Below, piece by piece: positions 27,441 through 36,436 of a stretch of DNA of 64,000 nucleotides (its first letter is position 1; every line of letters starts with the position of its first letter). The notes below the pieces were generated by a model, which made no database searches, had not been told where the DNA came from, and saw only the letters and a list, made by a program, of their open reading frames with translations. The position numbers were made by a program, and so were the translations under genes. Location of the stretch: positions 1-64,000 of the forward strand of contig DXYB01000002.1 of assembly GCA_019416065.1 (NCBI GenBank). Direction: 5' to 3'. Source of the stretch: Acidaminococcus sp. (GTDB taxonomy: Bacteria; Bacillota; Negativicutes; Acidaminococcales; Acidaminococcaceae).

Positions 27441-28619
27441 ATGATGACCATTCAGTTGGACGTTATCCAAACCGTTGGGCTAGCAGTACTGGTGTACCTT
27501 GTCGGACAGACCATAAAAAGTCGAGTCGACTTTTTTCAGAAATACTTCATTCCAGCCCCGGTCATTGGAGGTATGTTGTGTAGCCTGTTAATTTTTGCAG
27601 GTATACAAACAGGAACATTGACATTAAAGATGAATGCCGTATTACAAGATTTCTTTATGAACTTATTCTTTACAGGGACTGGATTCACTTGCAGTTATGC
27701 CATTATGAAAAGAAGTGGCAGGCTGGGAGCACAGTTAGCCGTTGGGGCGGTTTTATTCCTCGTTGTCCAGAATCTAGTAGGAGTAGGTCTTGCCAGTGTA
27801 TTCGGCATCAATAAGTTGCTGGGCATTGCCATGGGTTCCATTTCCATGAGTGGAGGTGTTGGTAGCGGGGCATCCTTCGGCCCTACATTAGAGGCACTCG
27901 GTGCAGCCGGCGGGACAACAGTAGGAGTTGCCGCTGCCACTTTTGGCTTATTCCTGGGCAGCGTATGCGGCGGTCCTGTAGCAGAACGGTTAATTAAGAC
28001 GTATCATCTGAAAAGTAAAGGGATTGAAGAAAAACAGGAAGTGAAAAAAGTTTTCCCTCTGACACAAAAATCATTCTATGGCAGCGTCATGCTGATTTTA
28101 GTGGCTGCTTTCATTGGTTCTTATATTTCCGCCTTATTAAAATTGACGGGGCTTAATTTCCCTTACTATGTAGGTTGCCTGTTTGGTGGCGCCTTATTGC
28201 GCAATATAGCAGACAGCAGAAATATTGACCTGCGGATGCCTGAAATTGATGTGATCAGCGGGGTTTCATTAAATCTGTTTTTATCCATGGCCTTGATGCG
28301 GCTGGATATTGCTCGTCTATTAGGGTTGGCAGGCCCGATGGTTGCGATTCTGCTATGCCAAGCTATCGTCATGATGTTATGGGCCTATTTTGTCACATTC
28401 CGTACCACAGGGAAAGATTATGATGCAGCGGTCATGGCTGCAGGGCACTGTGGCGTTGGATTAGGCCAGACACCTAATGCGGTCGCCAATATGGCCTCCA
28501 TCATCGAAAAGAACGGCCCAGCACCCACGGCTTGGTTCGTATTGCCAGTCATTACGGTGGTATTTATCAATATCACCAATCCAATCATCATTACAGCTTT
28601 TATCAATTTCTTTAAATAA
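27441..28619 (+). CDS. gltS: Sodium/glutamate symporter GltS family
   Basis: This 392-residue membrane protein has about 10-12 hydrophobic segments with the two GltS pore-loop motifs, SGGVGSGASFGP-type (residues 130-145) and the late AAGHCGVGLGQTPNAVANM. The ATG at 27441 follows AAGGGG; the frame extends 22 codons further without a better site. It is followed 23 bases later by an rraA-family gene, so substrate uptake and an aldolase-like step appear linked. The substrate may be glutamate or a substituted analogue. Confidence 0.88.
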   Translation: MMTIQLDVIQTVGLAVLVYLVGQTIKSRVDFFQKYFIPAPVIGGMLCSLLIFAGIQTGTLTLKMNAVLQDFFMNLFFTGTGFTCSYAIMKRSGRLGAQLAVGAVLFLVVQNLVGVGLASVFGINKLLGIAMGSISMSGGVGSGASFGPTLEALGAAGGTTVGVAAATFGLFLGSVCGGPVAERLIKTYHLKSKGIEEKQEVKKVFPLTQKSFYGSVMLILVAAFIGSYISALLKLTGLNFPYYVGCLFGGALLRNIADSRNIDLRMPEIDVISGVSLNLFLSMALMRLDIARLLGLAGPMVAILLCQAIVMMLWAYFVTFRTTGKDYDAAVMAAGHCGVGLGQTPNAVANMASIIEKNGPAPTAWFVLPVITVVFINITNPIIITAFINFFK

Positions 28620-28642
28620 GAGAAGATAGGGAGCGGTTGATC

Positions 28643-29296
28643 ATGGAGTTAACAAAAGAAAAACGACAGGAATTATTAAAACTGCCTACAGGCAATATTG
28701 CAGACAATAATAACAGCGTTCCTCACCAAGGCGTGATGGATTCCGGTATCAAGCCCCTGGATACAACAAGTAAAATGATCGGGCGGGCCTATACAGTGCA
28801 ATGCTACCCGGGAGATAATCTAGCATTACACCAGGCCATCTATGCGGCCAATCCAGGAGATGTACTGGTCCTAGATTGTGGCAAATACACGGAAGGTGGC
28901 CACTTTGGAGATGTGATGGCCACGGCATGCCTGGTACGAGGTATTGCAGGCGTTGTCATCGACGGAAGCTGCCGTGATGCAGAAGACATTAAAGCATTAA
29001 AGCTCCCCGTTTTTGTCCGGGCACTGAATCCAGCTGGAACCGTCAAAGAAAGTCTGGGGGAATTAGGAGTTCCGGTATCAGTCGGAGGGATAACCGTTCA
29101 TACAGGAGATATCGTTTTTGGCGACTGTGATGGTGTTGTCGTCATTCCGCAAGAGGAAGAAGATCAAGTCTTTGCCAAAGCCTTGAAAAAATTTGATAAA
29201 GAAATCACCATTGTACAAGAATTAAAGGCTGGAAAAACAACACTAGAAATCATGGGTTTTGATAAGAAGATTGCAGCAAAGAATAAAAACGCATAA
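28643..29296 (+). CDS. RraA-family protein, oxoacid aldolase/decarboxylase-like (copy 1)
   Basis: This 217-residue protein has the HMG/CHA-aldolase signatures: GDNLALHQAI, then GVVIDGSCRDAEDI carrying the Asp and Arg used for metal and pyruvate binding, and GDIVFGDCDGVVVIP. Characterised relatives cleave 4-hydroxy-4-methyl-2-oxoglutarate or decarboxylate oxaloacetate; the RNase E inhibitor role is specific to enteric RraA. ATG 28643 has AGGGAG nine bases upstream and is preferred to the in-frame TTG two codons earlier. It is cotranscribed with gltS. Confidence 0.87.
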   Translation: MELTKEKRQELLKLPTGNIADNNNSVPHQGVMDSGIKPLDTTSKMIGRAYTVQCYPGDNLALHQAIYAANPGDVLVLDCGKYTEGGHFGDVMATACLVRGIAGVVIDGSCRDAEDIKALKLPVFVRALNPAGTVKESLGELGVPVSVGGITVHTGDIVFGDCDGVVVIPQEEEDQVFAKALKKFDKEITIVQELKAGKTTLEIMGFDKKIAAKNKNA

Positions 29297-29310
29297 TTGG
29301 TTTTCTTCAA

Positions 29311-29360
29311 AGATAAACGCCCCGTTTACGTTCCCATAGACGTAAGCAGGGCGTTTATCT
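29311..29360. terminator. Bidirectional terminator
   Basis: A long stem (AGATAAACGCCCC with GCAGGGCGTTTATCT, plus inner TTACGT/ACGTAA) lies between convergent genes and is flanked by T/A runs. Confidence 0.85.
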
Positions 29361-29364
29361 TAAT

Positions 29365-30573
29365 TTAAGCAGTGAGCAAATATTGCAGGGCTAGCAGTGT
29401 CATCACTCGGGTACAAATAGTAATGGCCTGATCGTTGGCTTGGAACTGGGGATTATGCAGGTCTTCGGATGCGCCTGTCCCCACCCAGATAAAGCAGGAC
29501 GGTGCTTTTTGGGAATAAAAGCCAAAATCTTCGCCGGCTAGGTTGCCTCTGCCACCGGTGAGCAAAAAATCATCCGGCGGATTTCCATCCGGCGTCACCC
29601 CATTAAAGATCTGGGGCGCATAGGTTTCCAGGGTTTGGGCCGCAAATTGTGCCAGCTGTGGCGCATTATACACAGAATCATACCCTTTGCGGAAAATGAG
29701 CTCGCAGGAGCCTCCCATCGTGGCTGCCGTTCCCTTGCACAACCGGTCAATGCCCTGGAGCATCACATCCCGCGTCTTAGCATCGGCATTGCGCAGCATG
29801 AGAGACATCTCTACCGTATCGGCCACGATATTGGGCGCGCTCCCGCCTTGGATTGTCCCATAGTTCAGGGTGGCAGGCGTCATGGGACTGAGATTTTTGG
29901 CCATCAGCATATTCAGGGCATTAATGATCGCTGCCGCAATGCTGATGGCGTCCACTCCATTTTCCGGCGTGGATGAATGCGCCGCTTTCCCATGAATACG
30001 AACCTTGTACGAATCCGTAAAAGCAGACACTGATCCGGTCCCTACGATGCATTGTCCCATGGGCAGCGGTTTCACATGGAGGGCAAAACAGGCATCTGGC
30101 AGCTCATCCATCAGCCCGGCCTTGATCATTTCCCTACCGCCGCCGCCATTTTCCTCTGCCGGTTGAAAAACCAGCTTCACCTTGCCCTTCCATTGGGATT
30201 TCAGGCGGAACAGGATCTCCCCCACCGCCAGCAAGTTGGACGTATGCACATCATGTCCACAGGCATGCATCACGCCCGGTGTCTGGGAGGTAAAGGCAAG
30301 TCCTGTATTTTCCTGAATAGGAAGGGCATCCATATCCGCTCGGAGCAGCACTAGTTTCCCCGGTTGCCCACTATCAATAGTAGCAATAAGGCCCGGCTTT
30401 ACCGCACTTTCTTCATAGGGAATGCCGATCCGCTCCAATTCCTGGCGCACCAGGGCGCTGGTAGCAAACTCATGAAACGATAGCTCCGGATGAGCATGAA
30501 GGATATGGCGCACTGAAATAGTATAGGGTGCCAGTTCTTTTGCCAAGGTCACCGCATCATCAAAAACAGTCAA
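29365..30573 (-). CDS. M20-family amidohydrolase/N-acyl amino acid hydrolase
   Basis: This 402-residue enzyme is of the HipO/AmhX type that removes acyl or aminobenzoyl groups from amino acids. Metal ligands are seen in ACGHDVHTS, the QPAEENGGG segment, HVKPLP and the GEDFGFYSQ motif. It starts with TTG, supported by AAGGAAGTGAG just upstream; no in-frame ATG is suitable. It is the last gene of an operon with a YfcC-type carrier (18 bases before) and an EIIC-like fusion protein, which suggests import and then cytoplasmic hydrolysis of an N-acylated compound. Confidence 0.9.
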   Translation of the reverse strand: MTVFDDAVTLAKELAPYTISVRHILHAHPELSFHEFATSALVRQELERIGIPYEESAVKPGLIATIDSGQPGKLVLLRADMDALPIQENTGLAFTSQTPGVMHACGHDVHTSNLLAVGEILFRLKSQWKGKVKLVFQPAEENGGGGREMIKAGLMDELPDACFALHVKPLPMGQCIVGTGSVSAFTDSYKVRIHGKAAHSSTPENGVDAISIAAAIINALNMLMAKNLSPMTPATLNYGTIQGGSAPNIVADTVEMSLMLRNADAKTRDVMLQGIDRLCKGTAATMGGSCELIFRKGYDSVYNAPQLAQFAAQTLETYAPQIFNGVTPDGNPPDDFLLTGGRGNLAGEDFGFYSQKAPSCFIWVGTGASEDLHNPQFQANDQAITICTRVMTLLALQYLLTA

Positions 30574-30591
30574 ACCAGCTCACTTCCTTTA

Positions 30592-31962
30592 TTAAAATCC
30601 AATCGCTGTGCCCACACAGATGGCGGCACAGATCACCACAAACACAAAAGCATAGCAGCGGAAAATAAAGCCCAGCCAATTTTTCAAGCTGACGCCGCCT
30701 AAAACCAAAATCGGCAGCAGGTTGGCGCTGGTAGGCGTCATCAGGTTAGAAAAACCGTCGCCGCACTGCAGGGTAAATACCGCCATTTGCCGGGTGATTC
30801 CCAAAACGTCTGCCAGCGGTGCCATAATGGGCATGCAGACTGCCGTTTGCCCAGAGCCAGACGTAATAAAAATATTGATAATGGCGTTTGCAATAAACAT
30901 ACCAATGGGCGCCAAGGCACTGGGCAAATATCCCAACGGCAGCGAGAGATAGTACACGATGGTATCCAGAATCTTGGACTGATTCAAAATGAAATTCATC
31001 ATAGAGACGAACAACAAGAAGATAATGACGGACAATAAGTCTCCCGCCCCTTTGGCAAAATACTTGATGGTATCGTCCAAGCTATAGCCCGCAATATACC
31101 CACAGACTAACGTCACAGGGAACATAATGGAGGCCAGTTCCAATACGCCAAAGTGATAAATCGGGGCCCCGAAGGCAAAAAACAGCATACTCCCCACAAA
31201 AAGCAACAGCATACTATAATCCTGCCGGGATAGCGGCTTACTTTCTTCGGCGATTTCTGCCTGATCCTCTTCTTCCCCAAAGTCCCGGACATCATCATGC
31301 CGGGTCTGGGCCCGTTTTGCCCACCACATGAGGAAGATAGATACAATCCCCAGATTGATCAGCGTCACAATGGTCCGAAAGCCAAAGCCGGAATAGGGCT
31401 GAATCCCCGCAATTTCCTGGCCCATAATGGTGGTCAGCATATTGATGGGACTGGTCATAAACCCGGTAAAAGAGCCCATGACGATGAGAGCCACGCCAAA
31501 AATCCGGTCCGCATGGAGCTGCTTTGCCAGGGAAAGCCCCAGGGGAACAAATAAAATGGCACTGGAAATCATGGTGCCAAAGGCTCCCAGTAGCCCCATG
31601 GCATAGATAATAAAGGGCACAATGAGCAAGGCCTTGCCCTGCAACCGTTGGATCAAATGGTGCAAGGCCCGGTTAAACACCTTGTTAGAATTCACAATGC
31701 CCATGAGACCGCCCATAACGATAATACTGATGAACAAACGACCAAACGAGGCATACGCCTGGGGTCCCATCCCCATAATGACTTGGTGTGGCAGCAAATA
31801 CACCTTTGGGATGATGTGATACGTGCCCGGTACGGCCATTTTCCCTACCCGTTGGTATTCCCCGGAAGGAATAATAAAAGACAGCACATAGACTACAGCG
31901 ATAGCAATGATAATTACCCAAAACATGCTGATTGATTTTTCCTGCTTTGCACTTTTTTCCAT
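30592..31962 (-). CDS. YfcC/DcuC-superfamily membrane carrier
   Basis: This 456-residue protein has about 12 membrane segments and the IPSGEYQR motif after the first helix that is typical of YfcC/ArcD-like members. The late segment SGSGQTAVCMPIMAPLADVLGITRQ is the family hallmark. Relatives carry C4-dicarboxylates, arginine/ornithine or peptides; the substrate here is unknown. GGGGAAG precedes the ATG. It lies between the EIIC-like fusion gene and the M20 amidohydrolase. Confidence 0.87.
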   Translation of the reverse strand: MEKSAKQEKSISMFWVIIIAIAVVYVLSFIIPSGEYQRVGKMAVPGTYHIIPKVYLLPHQVIMGMGPQAYASFGRLFISIIVMGGLMGIVNSNKVFNRALHHLIQRLQGKALLIVPFIIYAMGLLGAFGTMISSAILFVPLGLSLAKQLHADRIFGVALIVMGSFTGFMTSPINMLTTIMGQEIAGIQPYSGFGFRTIVTLINLGIVSIFLMWWAKRAQTRHDDVRDFGEEEDQAEIAEESKPLSRQDYSMLLLFVGSMLFFAFGAPIYHFGVLELASIMFPVTLVCGYIAGYSLDDTIKYFAKGAGDLLSVIIFLLFVSMMNFILNQSKILDTIVYYLSLPLGYLPSALAPIGMFIANAIINIFITSGSGQTAVCMPIMAPLADVLGITRQMAVFTLQCGDGFSNLMTPTSANLLPILVLGGVSLKNWLGFIFRCYAFVFVVICAAICVGTAIGF

Positions 31963-32007
31963 GTTACTTCCCCTCTGTTTCGTCCTTTTCTGTTACGCTT
32001 TCTCCAT

Positions 32008-33576
32008 CTATTCTTTTTTCTCTGTTCCGGCAAATTGATTCGCCGCTACTGTAATCATAAAGGCGCAAGCCGCAGAAGTCAACATACTGAGGGCAAAGCC
32101 CAGCCAGTCGTTGCTCAAGGTCGGCGCCACGATACTGGGCACATAGGCCGTTCCCCGCACGTTGAAATACCCCACCACAAGGCCACCCAACCCTGCGGAC
32201 AAAATGGCTCCTGCCATAACGATCCGGCTGGAAAACATAAAGGGATAGGCCGCTTCCACAAAGGTACCAAATGCCATATTGATAAAAAAGCCCGGGATCG
32301 CTAGCGCCCGCTCATCTTTTCTCCTAGGTGCTACAATATTGGCCAGGGTAATGCCCGCAGACACCATCACAAGACCCACCATATCAATAGATCCCAGGAA
32401 AGAATTCCCCGTCTTTTCCATTTCCAGCAAAATGATTGGCAGAATAGCCGCATGGTACATCCCCGCCATAATGGCCGGCCAGATTAGTAGCCCGGCTACC
32501 GCGCCGCAAAGCATGGGATGAATGGCAAGGGCGCTGTCAATCACCCAGCGGATGGCATTGCCTACACTATCGGCCAGCGGAGCCAGGAACAGATAGACCA
32601 AAAGTCCTGCTACAAGGCCCGAAATACCACCGGACACAATATTGGCCGTGGTGGCCGGAAAATTCCACTTGAGGCACCGCACCAGTAGAAACTGTACCAG
32701 GATCCCGGCCAGGATACCGCCGATAATGCCACCAATCAGCCCGCCTTTTACGGACAAAATCCCTGTCACTACCCCGGCGACAATGGCCACGTCCCCCATA
32801 CCGGAAACTTGTTTGGCGGCCACAGTAGCTACAATCACGGGCAGGGCATCAATCATGGTATTAAAAATATCTTCAAAATACCCTAGTCCCGGGATTTTGC
32901 TGATGATGAGCGTTAAGGCCATGGCAATGAAACCGGGCAAGGATGCCATCAAAATGCCCCGAATGCTGATCCGGGAAAGCAGGGGCCGTGCGTCCGCCGT
33001 TCCCTGGGCACTGCTGCCAATGGCCGGATGATAGGACAAATTCCACTCCTTAGCCAGCGCAAACACATTAGCAATGGCCCGAGTCCGGTTGGTGGTACCA
33101 GTGGTGCCGGACACCGCCACTACTTTTAATCCCATGGTTTCCACCTGGGCCATGGACGTGCCACCCGTTCCCACTGCTGGCAATTTTAATTGTGCTGCTT
33201 CCTCCAGCGCTTTGGCATTGGTACGTTTCGGATCGGCACTGACTAAAATTACACCGTCAATCTTTCCATTTTTTACCAGCGCCGCAATAGTTGCATCCTC
33301 TTGCACAGCTTCCTGGTTCACTGCTTCTAATTTTCCTTCATATCTGGCCACTGCTTCTTTGCCATTCCACGTCCATAGCGCCGCCTTGGTATCCGGCTTT
33401 ACATGATCCATGGAGGCTTCTGCCGCCACAAACTGAATTGCGGCAATCTCCATCCCTGCTGCCGACGCTTGTCGGATCATTTCCCCCAAAAGGCCACGGG
33501 GATCTTTCCCACCCAGATTATATAGATTACCTCCACTGCTGCCCAATATCGCTACTTTTTTTGCCATTTCATCCAC
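32008..33576 (-). CDS. PTS EIIC-like membrane protein with an unusual N-terminal soluble domain
   Basis: The 522 residues divide in two. Residues 1 to about 200 form a soluble domain with glycine-rich loops (LGSSGGN near residue 10, GTGGTSMAQ and SGTTGTTNRTRA near 135-165) that I cannot assign. From about 205 on there are 9-10 membrane segments resembling the fructose-type PTS EIIC fold, with GGLIGGIIGGILAGI. No EIIA or EIIB domain, no phosphorylatable His/Cys motif and no neighbouring PTS gene is seen, so it may not use PEP-dependent transport. AAAGGAAG precedes the ATG. It opens the operon with the YfcC-type and M20 genes. Confidence 0.7.
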   Translation of the reverse strand: MDEMAKKVAILGSSGGNLYNLGGKDPRGLLGEMIRQASAAGMEIAAIQFVAAEASMDHVKPDTKAALWTWNGKEAVARYEGKLEAVNQEAVQEDATIAALVKNGKIDGVILVSADPKRTNAKALEEAAQLKLPAVGTGGTSMAQVETMGLKVVAVSGTTGTTNRTRAIANVFALAKEWNLSYHPAIGSSAQGTADARPLLSRISIRGILMASLPGFIAMALTLIISKIPGLGYFEDIFNTMIDALPVIVATVAAKQVSGMGDVAIVAGVVTGILSVKGGLIGGIIGGILAGILVQFLLVRCLKWNFPATTANIVSGGISGLVAGLLVYLFLAPLADSVGNAIRWVIDSALAIHPMLCGAVAGLLIWPAIMAGMYHAAILPIILLEMEKTGNSFLGSIDMVGLVMVSAGITLANIVAPRRKDERALAIPGFFINMAFGTFVEAAYPFMFSSRIVMAGAILSAGLGGLVVGYFNVRGTAYVPSIVAPTLSNDWLGFALSMLTSAACAFMITVAANQFAGTEKKE

Positions 33577-33642
33577 TTCCTTTGCCGCTGTGCCGGCAAA
33601 ATAAAATTCAAAAATTCTTGCATAGAAATGCTGTTTTAGTTC

Positions 33643-33671
33643 AGTTTAATAAAGCATTTTTTATTTGTCAA
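33643..33671 (-). promoter_or_regulatory. Sigma-70 promoter of the EIIC-like/YfcC/M20 operon
   Basis: On the minus strand TTGACA, 17 bases, TAAACT, about 67 bases before the start codon. Confidence 0.7.
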
Positions 33672-33741
33672 CGATTTACTGTAATAAAGAAAACCTTGCG
33701 GTTCTGTGCTCAGTTTTTTGTTGAGTTTGGTACAATCCCTT

Positions 33742-33779
33742 AAAAAGAAAAGGCCGCTGTACCAATGTACAACGACCTT
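33742..33779 (-). terminator. Terminator of the second GltS-family gene
   Basis: On the minus strand AAGGTCGTTGTAC pairs with GTACAGCGGCCTT (with G-T pairs) around ATTG and is followed by TTCTTTTT. Confidence 0.75.
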
Positions 33780-33791
33780 GTAAAATACGCA

Positions 33792-35117
33792 TCAGGATAA
33801 TTTGCGATGGGTATTAAAGAAGATGAACCCGATGGCCATAAAGGCAAAGAAGATAGCTGCCCCTACACCGGCAGTGAGTCCAACTCCGGTGGAAAGCCAG
33901 ATGGGTGTCAGTCCTACAAACACATCTTTCCAGGACATCAGCGTGGAGTAAATCCCGTGGCTATCGCCGGCATGGGATTGGGAGTTAGGATCAATGGAAC
34001 GCACCAGGGCAAGGCCCGTTGAGGTATTGCCGGTTGCCGCCCCAAAGCACATGCAGGCTTTTTCAAACCATTCTTCTTTGGCAAATTTCCGGGCACAGAA
34101 GAGAACCAGGGGCACGGTGAGCGCCGTTAGAACGATGCAGTAGATCGCCAGCGGTGCTGCATAGGCACCCACAAATTTCAGGTTCAGCGTAGCCATAGCC
34201 GTAAAGACCACCAGTTCCAGGAAGAACCCGGACAGCATATTTACGGTTTTTAGATCCACAAATTTTTCCAGATGCAGCAGTTCAATAAGCCGCCACATAA
34301 TAGCACCGCCCACAACCCCGTGGAGCACGCTGGGCAGGTGCAACGCCTTAAAGGCAGGGAACGTGGCATTTAAGAAACCAAACAGCTGCTGGCCGATGAA
34401 TACGGAACCCATGAGCCAGGCAAATTGCAGGCACAGATGGTTAATGCTGATGGACGTGGTCACCGTGGTGCCCACGGATTTCCGCTGGTCTTCCGGCAGT
34501 GCCCCGCCGTAAAAATAATCCGGTTGTTTAGTGGGTTCTTTTACGTAGGTGCCCCAGCCTTTGCGGACGCCGTAGTTTACCAGCACCATACCCACGGTCA
34601 TGGCCACAATCAGGCCCACCGTAGAAAGCACCATGGCTACGGCCATATGGCCTTCATAACCCAGTTTTTCAAAAGAGGCTGCTGCCGCTGCGGCAGTACC
34701 ATGGCCCCCGTGGAAGGAGAATACCCCCAAAACGCCCCAACCTTGGGGCAGGCCTGGCCAAAATTCTCCCAGAGCCGCACCCAAAAGCGTTCCTACCGCC
34801 ATTTGCATACCATAGGCCGGCATGGGCAGACAAATGTAATCCAAATAGGAGTGCAACTGTTGCCGGTTAAAGCTGACACCGAACACCAGAGAAGCCATAA
34901 CGATATCGATCAATACGCCGGGAATGCTGCCCATGATTTTTGGAATGGTAATAAGACCCAGGCCCTGCTGGCCCAGTCCCAACATAATCAGTCCGCCGAT
35001 CAGCGATGCCGGTAGGAATAATTTTTGCAGCGGTTTTACATACTCCCGCACAAAGAACCCCAAGAGGATGAACATGCTCAGCATGGTCATCATATTCAGT
35101 AGCGCACGAATCGTCAT
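33792..35117 (-). CDS. GltS-family (ESS) carrier, copy 2
   Basis: This 441-residue membrane protein has the ESS layout: REYVKPLQKLFLPASLIGG start, the first pore loop with FSFHGGHGTAAAAA and the second with CFGAATGNTSTGLALVR. It is more distant from the 27441 gltS than from the 36437 copy, which shares the GFHGGHGTA loop. It is a single-gene unit with GAGGTG upstream of the ATG. A 47-base composite site shared with three other promoters lies 86 bases upstream, so it likely belongs to that regulon. The substrate is unknown. Confidence 0.87.
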   Translation of the reverse strand: MTIRALLNMMTMLSMFILLGFFVREYVKPLQKLFLPASLIGGLIMLGLGQQGLGLITIPKIMGSIPGVLIDIVMASLVFGVSFNRQQLHSYLDYICLPMPAYGMQMAVGTLLGAALGEFWPGLPQGWGVLGVFSFHGGHGTAAAAAASFEKLGYEGHMAVAMVLSTVGLIVAMTVGMVLVNYGVRKGWGTYVKEPTKQPDYFYGGALPEDQRKSVGTTVTTSISINHLCLQFAWLMGSVFIGQQLFGFLNATFPAFKALHLPSVLHGVVGGAIMWRLIELLHLEKFVDLKTVNMLSGFFLELVVFTAMATLNLKFVGAYAAPLAIYCIVLTALTVPLVLFCARKFAKEEWFEKACMCFGAATGNTSTGLALVRSIDPNSQSHAGDSHGIYSTLMSWKDVFVGLTPIWLSTGVGLTAGVGAAIFFAFMAIGFIFFNTHRKLS

Positions 35118-35202
35118 GGTACACCTCGTCCTTTTTCCTAGTTATCCAAAGTCCCTATTTTGGTTTCGTTTTCTCTTACTTGTATGATAAGGGCTAGGCA
35201 CG

Positions 35203-35249
35203 ACAAAGTAAAACAGTTAAAATTTTGAAAATCGACAATTATTTTTTGT
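35203..35249 (-). promoter_or_regulatory. 47-base composite LysR-type site, copy A
   Basis: ACAAAGTAAAACAG, 18 AT-rich bases, then the dyad ACAAT-n5-TTTGT. The distance between the first bases of the two elements is 32, as in the other three copies. It lies upstream of the GltS-family gene ending at 35117. Confidence 0.75.
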
Positions 35250-35291
35250 GTAGTGACCATATATGACAGTCCTAGTCCCATCCTGATTTCC

Positions 35292-35478
35292 TCACGGCTT
35301 TAAGCAGCCGATAGGGACCACCAGGACTCCATCTTTGCGCTTATAGGCAAAGGGGGCTTTGGCGTAATTTTTGTCATCAAATACCGTATTCATGTACTTG
35401 GCCGTATTTCATTCATGTGTTTGGCGGAAATCCGTTCATGTATTTGGCGCATTTTCGTTCAGGAAGTTGGCATTCACC
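35292..35478. repeat. Four 23-base tandem repeats, probable end of a lost insertion element
   Basis: The units begin with TTCATG/TTCAGG at 35389, 35412, 35435 and 35458, exactly 23 bases apart, with a shared core TTCATGTATTTGGCG. Arrays of about 20-base repeats at the ends are a feature of IS21-family elements. On the minus strand a 33-codon frame (35292-35393) reads out of the first repeat; it may be a fragment of the element. No transposase gene remains. Confidence 0.5.
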
Positions 35479-35484
35479 ATATAA

Positions 35485-35537
35485 TAAAAAAGGACCTGCT
35501 GCCAGCAAAGCACGCCATGCTAGTAGCAAGTCCTCCT
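35485..35537 (-). terminator. Terminator of rraA copy 2
   Basis: On the minus strand AGGACTTGCT pairs with AGCAGGTCCT (imperfect, long loop with inner AGCA/TGCT pairing) and runs into TTTTTTATT. Confidence 0.65.
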
Positions 35538-35554
35538 AAAAGGTTTTGAAGAGA

Positions 35555-36259
35555 TTAGAATTTGTAGTAGTCGTCGATGATTTCCACTTGTTTCTTGGCA
35601 ATCAAATCTTTCACCCAATCCCGGTTAGAACGGCCTTCTTGGGTCAACTTCAGTTTGCCTTCGTCTTTTTCTTTAAAGGCCTGGGCATTTTTCAGGACCG
35701 TTTCTGCTTCCTTCAGAGGAATCACGATAACGCCGTCCTGATCCATAACGATGATATCACCAGGATTTACGCTGATGCCGCCGCAGGAAATGGGTACGTT
35801 GATTTCGCCAGGGCCTTCTTTGTAAGGGCCGGCCGGGTTAGTCCCAGTTGCGTAGATCGGCATCTTCATTTGCCGTACCGCATCAATATCCCGGATGGGC
35901 CCATCAATGATGATACCGGCAGCCCCTGCCATTTTATCCAGGTAGGTGAACATGATTTCTCCGATAAGGGAGCGGTAATCTTCCCCGCCATCATTGGAAA
36001 CCACCAGCACATCGCCCGGTTTTGCCATATTCAGGGCCTGGTGCAGCATCAAGTTGTCCCCGCTGCGGGTTTTGATGGTCAGCGCACGTGCTGCAGTAAT
36101 GGGTTTATCCGGGTTGCTCTGGAGTTTAATCCGGGGATGCATCCCCACCAGACGCCCCATGGTGTCGGAAATGTTAGCGGCCGGGATTTCACTGAATGCA
36201 TCCAGCAGAGCTTGCGGTGCTTCCGGTTTCTTCAAAAATACACGATTGCCAATGGACAT
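35555..36259 (-). CDS. RraA-family protein, oxoacid aldolase/decarboxylase-like (copy 2)
   Basis: This 234-residue protein has the family motifs SGDNLMLHQAL, GIIIDGPIRDID (Asp and Arg of the active site) and PGDIIVMDQDGVIVIP. It is longer at the C-terminus than copy 1. The ATG at 36259 follows a perfect AGGAGG; the open frame extends further but without a site. It is a separate unit with its own terminator and its own copy of the 47-base composite site about 108 bases upstream. The GltS-family gene and amidohydrolase gene lie immediately upstream on the same strand. Confidence 0.88.
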   Translation of the reverse strand: MSIGNRVFLKKPEAPQALLDAFSEIPAANISDTMGRLVGMHPRIKLQSNPDKPITAARALTIKTRSGDNLMLHQALNMAKPGDVLVVSNDGGEDYRSLIGEIMFTYLDKMAGAAGIIIDGPIRDIDAVRQMKMPIYATGTNPAGPYKEGPGEINVPISCGGISVNPGDIIVMDQDGVIVIPLKEAETVLKNAQAFKEKDEGKLKLTQEGRSNRDWVKDLIAKKQVEIIDDYYKF

Positions 36260-36366
36260 TTGCAATTCCTCCTTCAAAACGGTTCCTCTATACTGATCAC
36301 ATGGTGGCAGGACGTTTCTTTCCTGTCTTTTTTCTTTTCGCAATTGTATGATAACGCCTTTTGTCT

Positions 36367-36413
36367 ACAAAGTGAAACAGTTAAAATTTAAGTTAGTGAC
36401 AAAAATAATTTGT
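36367..36413 (-). promoter_or_regulatory. 47-base composite LysR-type site, copy B
   Basis: ACAAAGTGAAACAG, 18 bases, ACAAA-n5-TTTGT, with the same 32-base offset. It lies upstream of rraA copy 2 and just after the third GltS-family gene. Confidence 0.78.
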
Positions 36414-36436
36414 TTATATGTCTCATTAGCACTGTA

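Noticed and set aside
30787..32304. Plus-strand open frames over the YfcC and EIIC-like genes
   Set aside because: Histidine- and glutamine-rich antisense shadows without start signals.
35546..36391. 281-residue open frame antisense to rraA copy 2
   Set aside because: Complementary to a clear RraA-family gene with a perfect Shine-Dalgarno sequence.
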